From assembly GCA_014376445.1 (NCBI GenBank), contig JACMRM010000265.1, positions 1 through 49,244 of the forward strand: a stretch of DNA of 49,244 nucleotides, written 5' to 3'. This document shows, piece after piece, positions 8,208 to 17,222 of the stretch. The DNA is from Bacteriovorax sp. (GTDB taxonomy: Bacteria; Bdellovibrionota; Bacteriovoracia; Bacteriovoracales; Bacteriovoracaceae). The number at the start of each line of letters is the position of its first letter. Position 1 is the stretch's first letter. A program made the position numbers and the translations under genes. A model generated the notes under the pieces. That model was not told the DNA's origin and searched no databases. It saw only the letters and a program-made list of their open reading frames with translations.

Positions 8208-9113
8208 TCAATATTTCTTAAGTTGAATCACGACCGATGAAATCACGAGCAATCCTGCCCCGATAATCTGCACCGGCATTAGTTTTGCGCCCAGAAAAAC
8301 CCAATTAATAACAACTGCACTGAAAGGAAAAAACATTTCTGCAAGAGCACATGTGCGCGCAGAAATCATTTTTAAGCCTTTGTAGTAAAAATACATTCCG
8401 GCAAGACCTGAGAGTAAAACCATCAGTAACACTTTACCATACATGGCCAGGTTCCAGTCCAGTTTCAATCCGCCGAATCTATAAAATAAATAAAATGTCA
8501 TGAACACGAGGCCTAGAACAAAACGTCCGCCCATTATTTGAATTTCATCAAAGCCTTGAGCTGAAAGTTTTTTTCCAAAAACAGTTGAAGCTCCCCAACT
8601 CACTACTGCGATCAGAGCAAGACCGTAGCCCCATAAAGCAGTTTTACTTAGAAGACCTAGAGAGAAATCAAGTTTCATAATTCCCGGCATGATGTCGGGT
8701 GATGAAATCAGAAGTCCACCGATCAAAGCAACGATGGCCCAGCCAATGAATTGTTTTTTTACTTTTTCACCGAGAAAAACGCTCGCTAATGAGATTGCGA
8801 CAATAGGCTGAAGTTTCTGCAGAAGAATTACAAGGGAAGGATTGATCAGCATGAAAGCTTTGGTGAATGTAAGAGTTCCGATTGCTGAACCAAAAACACC
8901 GATGACGATAAAATAAAAAATTGTCGAAAGCTTAAGATTGCCGATTTTTTTTGCGTCTTTCAATAAGAGTGGAATAAAAATGACTGAAAGAAAAAGGTGT
9001 TCGATGAAGACGATTTTTTCAGCAGAAATGCCTTCGAATAGTAACGGGTAGCGAATAAGTGTATCAATCGCCCACAAAACTCCGGCAAGGATGACAAAAA
9101 CTATTCCCAACAT
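8208..9113 (-). CDS. EamA-family (drug/metabolite) transporter
   Basis: This 301-aa inner-membrane protein has about ten predicted membrane helices arranged as two EamA repeats (roughly residues 1-138 and 155-300), the usual DMT-superfamily architecture. Typical segments are A-F-M-L-I-N-P-S-L-V-I-L-L-Q-K-L-Q-P-I in the first repeat and the L-A-E-M-F-F-P-F-S-A-V segment in the second. The substrate cannot be told. It is the first gene of a leftward operon with the UXS-like enzyme and the glycosyltransferase, so export or flipping of a metabolite connected with surface sugars is possible but not shown. Confidence 0.88.
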   Translation of the reverse strand: MLGIVFVILAGVLWAIDTLIRYPLLFEGISAEKIVFIEHLFLSVIFIPLLLKDAKKIGNLKLSTIFYFIVIGVFGSAIGTLTFTKAFMLINPSLVILLQKLQPIVAISLASVFLGEKVKKQFIGWAIVALIGGLLISSPDIMPGIMKLDFSLGLLSKTALWGYGLALIAVVSWGASTVFGKKLSAQGFDEIQIMGGRFVLGLVFMTFYLFYRFGGLKLDWNLAMYGKVLLMVLLSGLAGMYFYYKGLKMISARTCALAEMFFPFSAVVINWVFLGAKLMPVQIIGAGLLVISSVVIQLKKY

Positions 9114-9173
9114 AAGTTTCCAGGTGAAAAGTACTGTAATTCGTATTATTATCTAGGAAGTAAATTTAGATCA

Positions 9174-10922
9174 ATGGAAGCATTCATGCAATTAAATCTT
9201 CATCAAACGCACCATGAAATTGCTGACTTCGAAGGCATTTTTAAGTACCTGACGACTACCTTTCAAAAAGGCAATTTATCAGGGCTTCATATCTTTCCCG
9301 AGCTCTTTCTTACCGGATATCCGCTGCAGGATCTTCCTCTGAAAAAGACATTTATCGATGACTATCTGGGATTCCTGGAAGACCTGTCTATTTGGTCAGA
9401 GCGCCAATTGAAAAGTTCTTCCCCTCTTGCGTTACTCTTTGGGGGTCTTGCTTACGAATTTGATACGCTGGGATGGCCTTCTCTCATAGAAAATGTCATG
9501 TACGTGCTTGAGCCCGGAAAAAAACTTCGCGTGGCCTATACTAAACAACTCCTTCCTAATTACGATCTTTACGAAGAAAAAAAATATTTCACACCCGGTT
9601 CAGCTCCTGCTGTTTTTGAATTCGGAGGAAAAAACATTGGACTTCTTATTTGTGAAGACATTTGGTTTTCTCACCTGCATGACGTCGATCCGGTTGAGCA
9701 GCTGAAAGATTTTAAAAAATGTGATGTGATCGTCTCGATCAATGCCAGCCCATATCATTTAGGCAAAGTTGAAATGCGTATAAACCGTGCGCTGGAAATT
9801 TCACAATTTCTCGAAGCTCCTTTCGTTTACGTCAATCGTGTCGGAGCTGAAGATGAAATTATTTTTGACGGACATTCATTTGTAGTCGATGGAAATGAAT
9901 TAATCAAAATGGCCGACGGATTTAAACCGCAGATTTTTAATATCGAAATGCCTGTTTATAAAAAACCTGAAAAAATAAATGTGAGAAGCTATCATTCATC
10001 TAACAACAGCTGGGGAACTATTTTTTCTACCAGACTTTCAAGTGATACGCTAACCCTCTCTCCCTTGGGAAATCAGGGCTGCAAAGAAATCCTCGGTGCA
10101 CTTATACTTGGAATCCGCGATTACTCTCTAAAAAATGGTTTGAAAAAATTCACCATCGCTCTTTCAGGTGGAATGGATTCAGCGCTGGTTTTAACGATTA
10201 TTAAACTGATGCAGAAAACGATGCCTCTGGAGCTCGAAGCGATCTTTATGCCAGGATTTTTTTCCAGTTCAATCAGCTTTGATCTCTCGTACGACTTGTG
10301 CAGAAATCTGGGTGTAAAACTTACGACGATGCCAATTAAGTTCATTCACTCGACGATTAAAACGGCCTACAAAGATAATTTTGGAGCTGAATTAAAAGGT
10401 CTTGCTGATGAAAATATTCAAAGCCGCTTGAGGGGTGCACTGATTTATATGCGCTCAAACGATATGAACTCGGCCGTACTGAACACTTCAAACAAATCAG
10501 AGCTTGCAGTGGGCTACTCAACTATTTATGGAGACAGCGTTGGTGCTCTGTCCGTTCTCGGCGATTTATGGAAGTCAGAAGTTTTTGAGCTGGCCCATTA
10601 TATCAATGCGAACCACGGGAATCTCATCCCATCCGACATTATTTCACGCCCTCCGAGTGCAGAATTGCGGGAAAATCAAGAAGACTCTCAAAGTCTTCCT
10701 CCATACGACCGATTGGATCCCATTCTCGAAGCGATGCTTTCTTCTCGCTTTAGCCCGGCCGATCTCATCAAGCGCGGTCACCAGAAAGAAGAAGTTTTAA
10801 AAGTTTATTCACTTTTAACGAAATCAGAGTACAAACGAAAACAGTTTTGCCCTATACTAAAGGTGAAACCAAAAAGTTTCGGTTTCGGCCATAGGGTCCC
10901 AATTAGTAAAAAGATGCTTTAA
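9174..10922 (+). CDS. nadE: Glutamine-dependent NAD+ synthetase
   Basis: This enzyme makes NAD+ from deamido-NAD+, ATP and glutamine, the last step of NAD synthesis. The N-terminal nitrilase-type glutaminase domain (about 1-270) carries the triad Glu43 (F-P-E-L-F-L-T-G-Y-P), Lys124 and Cys160 (L-I-C-E-D-I-W). The C-terminal synthetase has the ATP P-loop SGGMDS (331-336), N-T-S-N-K-S-E, and the G-D-L-W-K-S segment. The length of 582 aa is normal. The family N-terminus aligns from residue 1 (an A-Q-L-N-like M-Q-L-N at 5-8), which supports ATG 9174, although ATG 9186 has the better-spaced GGAAG. It is apparently monocistronic or followed by the lysine-rich gene 29 bases on. Confidence 0.95.
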   Translation: MEAFMQLNLHQTHHEIADFEGIFKYLTTTFQKGNLSGLHIFPELFLTGYPLQDLPLKKTFIDDYLGFLEDLSIWSERQLKSSSPLALLFGGLAYEFDTLGWPSLIENVMYVLEPGKKLRVAYTKQLLPNYDLYEEKKYFTPGSAPAVFEFGGKNIGLLICEDIWFSHLHDVDPVEQLKDFKKCDVIVSINASPYHLGKVEMRINRALEISQFLEAPFVYVNRVGAEDEIIFDGHSFVVDGNELIKMADGFKPQIFNIEMPVYKKPEKINVRSYHSSNNSWGTIFSTRLSSDTLTLSPLGNQGCKEILGALILGIRDYSLKNGLKKFTIALSGGMDSALVLTIIKLMQKTMPLELEAIFMPGFFSSSISFDLSYDLCRNLGVKLTTMPIKFIHSTIKTAYKDNFGAELKGLADENIQSRLRGALIYMRSNDMNSAVLNTSNKSELAVGYSTIYGDSVGALSVLGDLWKSEVFELAHYINANHGNLIPSDIISRPPSAELRENQEDSQSLPPYDRLDPILEAMLSSRFSPADLIKRGHQKEEVLKVYSLLTKSEYKRKQFCPILKVKPKSFGFGHRVPISKKML

Positions 10923-10951
10923 ACTGCATTTAACATCATAAGGAGTTCACA

Positions 10952-11305
10952 GTGAAATTGAACAAGAAACAATTACTGAAGTCTTTCCAGGAACTGAAAT
11001 CAGACATCGAATCACTTAGAAAAAAACACCTGGTTCAAGGATTGGTTGATAAATTCCATGTTGAGAAAAAAAGCCTTGAGAAAAAAATCGAAAAAACTGT
11101 TATTGATGAAATGAAGAAAGCAAAAAAATTCATGAACGAGCAAAAGAAAGAGTTAAACAAGATCCAGAAAAAAGTTGAAGTTGCTATCAAAAAAAGACAA
11201 GCTTCAATGAAAAAGACTGCGAAGAAAGCAACTAAGAGAGTAGCAAAAGTTACGACGAAAAAAGTTGCCAAGAAAGCGACTAAGAAAGCATCTACAAAAA
11301 GATAA
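10952..11305 (+). CDS. Lysine-rich histone H1-like protein
   Basis: The start is GTG, preceded by AAGGAG (10940-10945). The 117-aa product has two parts: an N-terminal charged helix likely to form a coiled coil (about residues 1-75), and a C-terminal tail of K-K-A/V-T/A-K repeats (about 76-117) rich in Lys, Ala and Thr, like the tails of bacterial H1-like proteins (Hc1, AlgP). Such tails bind DNA without sequence preference and compact it. The fold of the N-terminal part is not recognised. A DNA-binding or nucleoid role is inferred from composition only. Confidence 0.75.
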   Translation: MKLNKKQLLKSFQELKSDIESLRKKHLVQGLVDKFHVEKKSLEKKIEKTVIDEMKKAKKFMNEQKKELNKIQKKVEVAIKKRQASMKKTAKKATKRVAKVTTKKVAKKATKKASTKR

Positions 11306-11322
11306 TTAGAATTATGTTGATA

Positions 11323-11346
11323 GTGTCTGTCTTATACGGCAGACAC
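11323..11346. terminator. Hairpin between convergent genes, possible terminator
   Basis: The arms gtgtctgtc and ggcagacac (one G-T pair) flank a 6-base loop. It covers the last codons and stop of the leftward metallophosphoesterase gene. The U-tract is poor on both sides, so termination is only likely. Confidence 0.45.
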
Positions 11347-12411
11347 TTCTTCGTGAAACGGTTTCCACTTGCCTTGCCATAGGTTCATTGTCCCAGTCAA
11401 TAGTGCTCTTTTTTCTTTATCCACTTTAATCTGCACATAAGTAAATCGAGTTGACGCTTCCATTTGTCCGGCATCCAGATGTGGAATTGTATTCCACGTT
11501 CCTGTGTTGAAATAATATTTGTTCTCTGGAAAGCGCAGCCATTCCTGAACGTGTGTGTGCCCCATAACGACCGTGTGAATTTCCGGGTGACGTCTTAATA
11601 TCCCCTTCGCTTTTTTTCCATACAACGGGTAAATTGTAATCTGCTTTAGGATCGCAAGAGTGGTCTTGAAATTTTTATTTTGTTTAATATATTCATCAAA
11701 GTTACTCTGGATAAGATACCGCGCCACAACTTTTGCCATCTTCATGAAAAAAGCAAAGTCGTAGAAAAAACACCAACGGATATAACTCCCCAGCGGCCTA
11801 ACTTTATCAATATTCGGACGGTCTTTTCTTAAAACCGGAAGAAGGTTGATGCAAAACAGTGTTCCCCATGGAAGATTGAGGATCATTTTTCCATTGGGTC
11901 CTTCCATGAAATATTTGTCGGAAGGTACTGTGTTGATGACTTCGAAACGGTGGCCATGCTCGATATGCACTCCGCTTAAATTTACTTCAAAACAGAATTC
12001 AATATCGTCACCAACGTAGCGTTTCAAAGCGAGCTGGGCTTCTTTAAAGGCCATGCCTGAATCGTGGTTGCCGATCACATAAGTGATTTTTTTATTGGGA
12101 ATTTTGAGAAAACGCCTGAGGCCTTCAAAAAATTTCTGGTGGCCTTTAAAAATGGCATCGATTGCACGAACAGTAACCTCATCATCAATAATATTGGTAA
12201 AGACTCCATCGATATCAATTTGAATAAGGTTTAAAATATCGCCGTTTAAAACCAGGTGAACTTCTTCATTAGCGTACTCGCCTTTTGAATAATAATCGCA
12301 GAAGTCGAAAAATTTTTCATCTTCCAGAAAATCTTCCAGTAAATTGAGCTGGCCGTTTTTAAGAAATTTTCCTTTTCCTAAATGTAGATCGCTCAATACG
12401 AGGATGATCAT
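11332..12411 (-). CDS. Calcineurin-like metallophosphoesterase
   Basis: This 359-aa enzyme has the complete two-metal phosphoesterase motif set: D-L-H near residues 8-10, G-D (N-G-D-I-L), G-N-H-D, an isolated H (E-H-G-H-R-F) and G-H-T-H. No signal peptide is seen, so it is likely cytoplasmic. The arrangement resembles UDP-diacylglucosamine hydrolase (LpxH)-like enzymes, but the protein is about 100 residues longer and has an insert in the second half, so the substrate is open. It starts directly after the stop of the GGDEF gene and is the last of a three-gene operon. Confidence 0.85.
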   Translation of the reverse strand: MIILVLSDLHLGKGKFLKNGQLNLLEDFLEDEKFFDFCDYYSKGEYANEEVHLVLNGDILNLIQIDIDGVFTNIIDDEVTVRAIDAIFKGHQKFFEGLRRFLKIPNKKITYVIGNHDSGMAFKEAQLALKRYVGDDIEFCFEVNLSGVHIEHGHRFEVINTVPSDKYFMEGPNGKMILNLPWGTLFCINLLPVLRKDRPNIDKVRPLGSYIRWCFFYDFAFFMKMAKVVARYLIQSNFDEYIKQNKNFKTTLAILKQITIYPLYGKKAKGILRRHPEIHTVVMGHTHVQEWLRFPENKYYFNTGTWNTIPHLDAGQMEASTRFTYVQIKVDKEKRALLTGTMNLWQGKWKPFHEEVSAV

Positions 12412-13434
12412 TTAATTATTCCCGTTTCCTGCTTTTTTTAAATCGATTGCTTTTTTAAGGCTTGATTTGAAAATATCCTGGGTGTTGAAAACGACTCCAC
12501 GACCGGACTCTTTCGCTTCATACATCATACGATCTGCAATCGCCAGAATCTCCTGCGAGTTTACAGCATCAGTCGGAAATTCAGCTACACCGATAGATAC
12601 GCTTAGCTTCACCATCTTCTTTTCGTCTCTGATATCGACTTCATACATACGCTCTTTAATAATCTGCAGAATACGCTCACCTACAATCTTGCCGGCAGCA
12701 GCATCAGAGTTGACAAGAATAACAACGAATTCATCCCCGCCGTAACGATAGCTGATATCGCTGTCACGAAGTAAAATTTTGATATCTCTCGCTACATTTT
12801 CAAGAAGTTTTGTTCCAACCAGATGTCCGTAAGTATCGTTAACTTTTTTAAAGTAGTCGATATCGATGAATAAAACACAGAAAGGATCTTTTTCCTTCTG
12901 AAATTTATCTACGAGAAGAGCTAAATCTTTATAGAGCTTTCTCTGGTTATAAAGGCCGGTGACATCATCAATATGAATCAGTTCATGGGTTTTATAAAGA
13001 TCTTCGAATTTCTGAATAATTTTTAAGTGGCTTGCTGCAAACTGCGAAAGTGCAGTCAGAACATCAGTTGAAATATCTGATGGCGCAGAAAAAACGGCGA
13101 AATGGAATTGGCTTTTTTTGAATCCCAGATTGAGATAATAGTAAAAGCAGCTTTCAACTTTCACGCTCAGGCACGACAAAGTTTTTAAGTCGCTTCTCTT
13201 GATAAAAAGGTCGTCTAGTAGTTTAGTGCTATAAAGCTGCTGGCGGTCTGTCTTCCCTAAAACTGTACGGCATTTTTTGATATCGATTTGACTAATTTTA
13301 TTATGGATCGAATAAACCAGTAGCGGTCTTACAAGATAATCAGCAGCTAAAAATTCTTCAATATGTGAAATAAGGTTTTTTTCATTTTCAAAAAAGGGAA
13401 AATTACTTAGAAAATTTGAAAGAGAAAGTGTCAT
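12412..13434 (-). CDS. GGDEF diguanylate cyclase with N-terminal sensor-like domain
   Basis: This enzyme makes the second messenger c-di-GMP from two GTP. The C-terminal GGDEF domain (about residues 165-330) has an intact G-G-D-E-F active site, the D-D-V-T-G-L-Y-N start motif, and an inhibitory I-site R-D-S-D exactly five residues before GGDEF, so product inhibition is expected. The N-terminal 150 residues resemble a GAF-like cytoplasmic domain, and no membrane helix is seen. The start overlaps the stop of the upstream coiled-coil gene (TAATG). The neighbouring acidic coiled-coil protein is a candidate partner. Confidence 0.93.
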   Translation of the reverse strand: MTLSLSNFLSNFPFFENEKNLISHIEEFLAADYLVRPLLVYSIHNKISQIDIKKCRTVLGKTDRQQLYSTKLLDDLFIKRSDLKTLSCLSVKVESCFYYYLNLGFKKSQFHFAVFSAPSDISTDVLTALSQFAASHLKIIQKFEDLYKTHELIHIDDVTGLYNQRKLYKDLALLVDKFQKEKDPFCVLFIDIDYFKKVNDTYGHLVGTKLLENVARDIKILLRDSDISYRYGGDEFVVILVNSDAAAGKIVGERILQIIKERMYEVDIRDEKKMVKLSVSIGVAEFPTDAVNSQEILAIADRMMYEAKESGRGVVFNTQDIFKSSLKKAIDLKKAGNGNN

Positions 13435-15080
13435 TAATTCTTTTCCTTTTGATGGTCGTCCTCATCGTGTGCATGGTCGATGTCATCTTCAAGATTTTTT
13501 ATTGAATGTCTGAGCGTCTTCATAATTTTATTCAGACGATCTTCCAGCTTACGTTTATCATCGAGAGACTTTTGTTCCTTGATTGAAGCATTTTCCATGT
13601 TAAATTCGAGAGCGTCAATTTTTCTTCGTAGCTCAAGAATTTTTTGGTCACGGCCCTGGACTTGAGAGTCAACATCCATAGACAATAATTCAAGTTTACT
13701 TTCCAGCTCTTTTTCTCTTTGTTTCACCTGATTAAAGTCGATTCGCACTTTCTGTTCAAGTTTTTCACGACGGGCATCGGCCTGGCGTGCTTTTTCATCG
13801 GACATTGCTTTTTTCTCATCACTCATAGTCAGACGGTACTTGATATCTTCTAGCTCAACCATGTGACGTTTTCTTAAAATGGTAATTTCAATTTTTGCTT
13901 CATCAAGGTTCGCTTTCAAAGTCAGGTTGTCTTGCTCCAGTTCCTTTGAGTCAGTCTTCAAATTTTTTATCTGCTGAAGCATCTCTTCTCTTTCTTCACG
14001 AAGAGCACGAATAGTTGCCTGAAAGCGCATTGAATCTTCAGTTGTAATATTTGATCCACCCATTCCCATTGATGAAGGTGAATCGTAAACCGGTTGCGAT
14101 AATGGCTTTGGTGCAGCTTCTTTTGCGACTGATTTCGGTGCAGCGATTTGTACCTGAGTGGCAGCATCTTCTTCATCAGCATTAAAAGATGTATCGAGAT
14201 CGCCAAGATCAAAATCTCCTGTAGAGTCGGAAGTCATTGGAGCGGATGGTTTTTTCATAGATGGTTTTGTTTCAACACTGAATGCATCATCATCCATTTC
14301 ATCTAGGGCAAAGCCTTTTGAAGGTGTATTGTCTCTGAAAGAAAGCTCACTGTCTTCAATGTCATCAAGACCTGCACCAGTGGCCATTCCTTCTAAATCA
14401 ATTTCTTTTGTAGCATCAATTTTCGGACGCAGTATATCTTTAATAGTAGATTCGATATTGGCCTTGGCCTCTTCCGAACTCATCAGGTCGGCCGTAGTGT
14501 TTGTTGAGGCCTCGGGTATATCCAGACTGAATTCTTCAAGATTAGATTGAGTCATCTGCTCTCTACTAATCATGATAGTCTTTTTTGTCGATTCGTCGAA
14601 TTCCATACTTGAACTGATGTCGGAATCATCGAGTGTAAATCCACCTTCGTCGTCTGCAGAGTTCTCCGCAGCTGCAACTACCGGAGCAGCAGGAGTTGAT
14701 TCAAAGTCTGCATCAAGATTAAAGTCTAAATCGAAGTCCATGCCTTCTGTATCTGCCTTTTGAACAGAAGCAGATATTTTAGGTGCGGCCATAGGAACCT
14801 CCGGTGATTCTTCATCAAAGGAGAAATCTAAATTGATTCCTGATTCTGCAGCAGAATCTCCACTATCCCCTGAATTTTTTCCATTTTTTTCCATAACAAA
14901 CTCTTCATCCATCCCAATATTAAAACTGATTGAATCATCGTTGAATACCATTGAGGATTTTTCAGTCGCAGAGGTTTTATCTACACTAGGTTTTTCTGTA
15001 AAAACCATGTCAAATTTTCGCTGAATTTTAGCGTTCACTTGATCGTCAAATACTGTCTCAATTTTCTTTGCGCCACTCAT
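13434..15080 (-). CDS. Acidic coiled-coil protein of unknown function
   Basis: This 548-aa protein has a long acidic, Ser/Asp/Glu-rich, probably disordered N-terminal region (about 1-350) with scattered short hydrophobic repeats of the F-x-L-D/F-N-L-D type. A strongly helical, heptad-like coiled coil follows (about 355-530), with a charged His/Asp tail. No catalytic motif is visible. Frame extension to a TTG at 15086 is possible, but ATG 15080 has an upstream AAGGG and is preferred. It is first in the operon with the GGDEF cyclase (TAATG overlap) and the phosphoesterase. A scaffold or polar-organiser role is a guess from architecture. Confidence 0.8.
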   Translation of the reverse strand: MSGAKKIETVFDDQVNAKIQRKFDMVFTEKPSVDKTSATEKSSMVFNDDSISFNIGMDEEFVMEKNGKNSGDSGDSAAESGINLDFSFDEESPEVPMAAPKISASVQKADTEGMDFDLDFNLDADFESTPAAPVVAAAENSADDEGGFTLDDSDISSSMEFDESTKKTIMISREQMTQSNLEEFSLDIPEASTNTTADLMSSEEAKANIESTIKDILRPKIDATKEIDLEGMATGAGLDDIEDSELSFRDNTPSKGFALDEMDDDAFSVETKPSMKKPSAPMTSDSTGDFDLGDLDTSFNADEEDAATQVQIAAPKSVAKEAAPKPLSQPVYDSPSSMGMGGSNITTEDSMRFQATIRALREEREEMLQQIKNLKTDSKELEQDNLTLKANLDEAKIEITILRKRHMVELEDIKYRLTMSDEKKAMSDEKARQADARREKLEQKVRIDFNQVKQREKELESKLELLSMDVDSQVQGRDQKILELRRKIDALEFNMENASIKEQKSLDDKRKLEDRLNKIMKTLRHSIKNLEDDIDHAHDEDDHQKEKN

Positions 15081-15265
15081 GATCAACCCTTGGTAGTATC
15101 AATTATGTTTTCTTTAATAATATCTCCTATTCTTCTCGGTTGATATTGAGGAAAATCATAGTACTAACTGCCTAGTGACTCTTTTAAGTTGATTGAAGGC
15201 CGGTATTTAGATTAAAATAATGTAAGTTCTTATTCCATGCCTGACTGTTTTAGAGGGTTATCTCA

Positions 15266-16312
15266 ATGAAAAAATTGATCACGAAGATTGTATTGTTTGC
15301 TTTTATTCTTTCACTGCCAGTTATCAGCATCTATGCAGAAGCAACAAATAATGAAGGCAACAAAGTAATGCCTGCTCCACTTCTTATGATGGATAGTTTT
15401 TTTGCACACCATGTTTTAGTTGCAGAAAAATCGACGCACTTACTTCACTTGTTTAAAAACGTAGATGGAAAGCCAGAGCTGGTTCACTCTTATCAAATTG
15501 TGACAGGAAAAAAGGCGGGTGATAAAGAAACTGAAGGTGACTTCAGAACTCCGGAAGGGATTTACAACTTCGTTGATTTTTTAACAAACAAGCAGCTGGT
15601 TGCTCAGTCAGGTCCTCAAGGTGCAATTTATGGTGCCGGTGCATTTGTTACTGACTACCCTAACGTCATTGATAGAAACATGAAAAAAACAGGTTCAGGA
15701 ATCTGGCTTCACTCGACTAACGATGAGACAAGAATTGATAAAGGACTTGATTCAAGAGGATGTGTTGTTACCGCAAACAATGAATTGATTGATGTTTCAA
15801 AATATTTAGAGCTTAACAAAACTCCAATCGTAATTGTTCAGGATCTTCTTTATTTAAACGAAAAAACTTACAACACACAAAAAGACGAATTAAAAAAATT
15901 AACTGATGGATGGCTTGAAGCGTGGAGAAAAAAAGATATAGAAGCATACGCAAGCTACTACCACCCAACAGAATTCAGCGATGCTAAAGGAAAATTTTTC
16001 GCCTATAAAAACTATAAAAAAGCAGTTTTTTCAAATCCAGGTCAGCCGAAAATCGAGCTTGATCATATCTCGATCTTGAAATCAAAAAGTTATGCTGTGA
16101 TTACTTTCACTCAAAGTTATCAGTCCAATACAGTTAACGACACTGGTAGAAAACTTCTTTATTTAAAGCAAGACGATAACTATAACTGGAAAATCGTCAG
16201 CGAAGTTTTCACTAAAAACGGTCTTGAAAATATGGGTAAAGTTGCATTCGAGCCTTCTCTTCGCTTCTTCAAAGAAGGCGAAGCTGTAAAGAACGACAAG
16301 GGCAATAACTAG
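15266..16312 (+). CDS. L,D-transpeptidase (YkuD domain) with C-terminal NTF2-like domain
   Basis: This periplasmic peptidoglycan enzyme forms 3-3 crosslinks, attaches proteins or exchanges D-amino acids on the stem peptide. A signal peptide covers residues 1-24. The YkuD domain (about 50-195) has the catalytic His149 (G-I-W-L-H-S-T) and Cys166 in S-R-G-C-V. Residues about 210-330 form an NTF2/SnoaL-like domain (W-L-E-A-W-R-K-K-D at its start), a combination known in other L,D-transpeptidases and thought to help substrate docking. AGAGGG precedes the ATG. The stop overlaps the GTG of the next gene, and a bactofilin follows, so it is probably the wall-modifying arm of a cytoskeletal module. Confidence 0.92.
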   Translation: MKKLITKIVLFAFILSLPVISIYAEATNNEGNKVMPAPLLMMDSFFAHHVLVAEKSTHLLHLFKNVDGKPELVHSYQIVTGKKAGDKETEGDFRTPEGIYNFVDFLTNKQLVAQSGPQGAIYGAGAFVTDYPNVIDRNMKKTGSGIWLHSTNDETRIDKGLDSRGCVVTANNELIDVSKYLELNKTPIVIVQDLLYLNEKTYNTQKDELKKLTDGWLEAWRKKDIEAYASYYHPTEFSDAKGKFFAYKNYKKAVFSNPGQPKIELDHISILKSKSYAVITFTQSYQSNTVNDTGRKLLYLKQDDNYNWKIVSEVFTKNGLENMGKVAFEPSLRFFKEGEAVKNDKGNN

Positions 16313-17214
16313 TGAGCGAAGATAATAACAAAGCCTCTGGTGGCAGTGATCCGAAAAAAAAAGACAGTATTTCGATCATCTATCACCAAAAAAATGATTC
16401 TCCTAAATATTTTGAAATCAAACGTTCAAAAATTTATTTGTTTTTCATCGGGCTTCCAACTCTTACATTAATCGCGCTTATTTTCGGCGCGATTGGAATT
16501 CTGAACACCAGTCCTACTCATTTTATTCAAAGCTACCGCGACAACCAAAAAAATAAAAATGAGCTGGCAAAACAAGAAAGTCTTAATGACAAACTCGCAG
16601 CAACTCTTGAAGAAAATGAAAAATTAAAAAAAGAAATGAGTGAAACTCAGGAAATAAAAAGTGCTGTTGCCGTTCAACTTGCTACAGGCGATGCTAAAAA
16701 TCCTCCGGCAGCAAAAGCAGCGACCGTTTCTAATCCGAATCCTGATTTAAAGTGCCCTGTCGCTTGCCCTGCACCTGTTGCAAACGGAATAGCAAATTCC
16801 ATCGGCCTTTCAACTCTTTCATTATTTAAACCGATTCAAGGCCAGAGGGACAGCTCTCGTCCAGCTGTACTAGGTCTGTCCGGATTTAAAACTGCAGTCG
16901 GCAGAGATACAGTTAATCTGCAATTTAATATTATCCCTGCTGTTACTGATGATTCAAAAATCTCAGGTCACATTATTGTCCTGATGAAAAATGAAATAGC
17001 TATCGAAGCCTATCCGCTGCAGGCATTGGGTGGAAATGATTTTCAAATTAATTACTCAGCTGGTGAGCCTTTCGCCACTCAGCGATTCAGACCCGTTGAT
17101 GCAAGTTTTGTGAAGCCTAAAAAATCTGGAAACTATTCTTTCACTGTTTTCATATTTTCAAAGTCCGGCGACTTGCTTCATTACCAGGCAATTTCTCTTC
17201 CTTTAAAACTGTAG
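16312..17214 (+). CDS. Inner-membrane protein with periplasmic coiled coil, between LDT and bactofilin
   Basis: This 300-aa protein has a hydrophilic, Lys-rich cytoplasmic N-terminus (about 1-42), one membrane helix (about 43-68), a coiled coil (about 78-118), a Pro/Ala linker with two cysteines, and a C-terminal beta-rich domain (about 170-300). No named family is recognised. The GTG start overlaps the transpeptidase stop by one base, and the bactofilin starts 8 bases after its stop. Topology and position suggest a link between the cytoplasmic bactofilin polymer and the periplasmic transpeptidase, but this is an inference. Confidence 0.8.
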   Translation: MSEDNNKASGGSDPKKKDSISIIYHQKNDSPKYFEIKRSKIYLFFIGLPTLTLIALIFGAIGILNTSPTHFIQSYRDNQKNKNELAKQESLNDKLAATLEENEKLKKEMSETQEIKSAVAVQLATGDAKNPPAAKAATVSNPNPDLKCPVACPAPVANGIANSIGLSTLSLFKPIQGQRDSSRPAVLGLSGFKTAVGRDTVNLQFNIIPAVTDDSKISGHIIVLMKNEIAIEAYPLQALGGNDFQINYSAGEPFATQRFRPVDASFVKPKKSGNYSFTVFIFSKSGDLLHYQAISLPLKL

Positions 17215-17222
17215 GATAATTT

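Noticed and set aside
11035-11271. Hydrophobic ORF on the minus strand inside the lysine-rich gene
   Set aside because: It is the antisense of AAA-rich codons, which always reads as Phe-rich; no ribosome site and no context.
14158-14550. Long Ser-rich plus-strand ORF opposite the acidic coiled-coil gene
   Set aside because: Mirror of Asp/Glu/Ser codons in the real gene; composition is an artefact.
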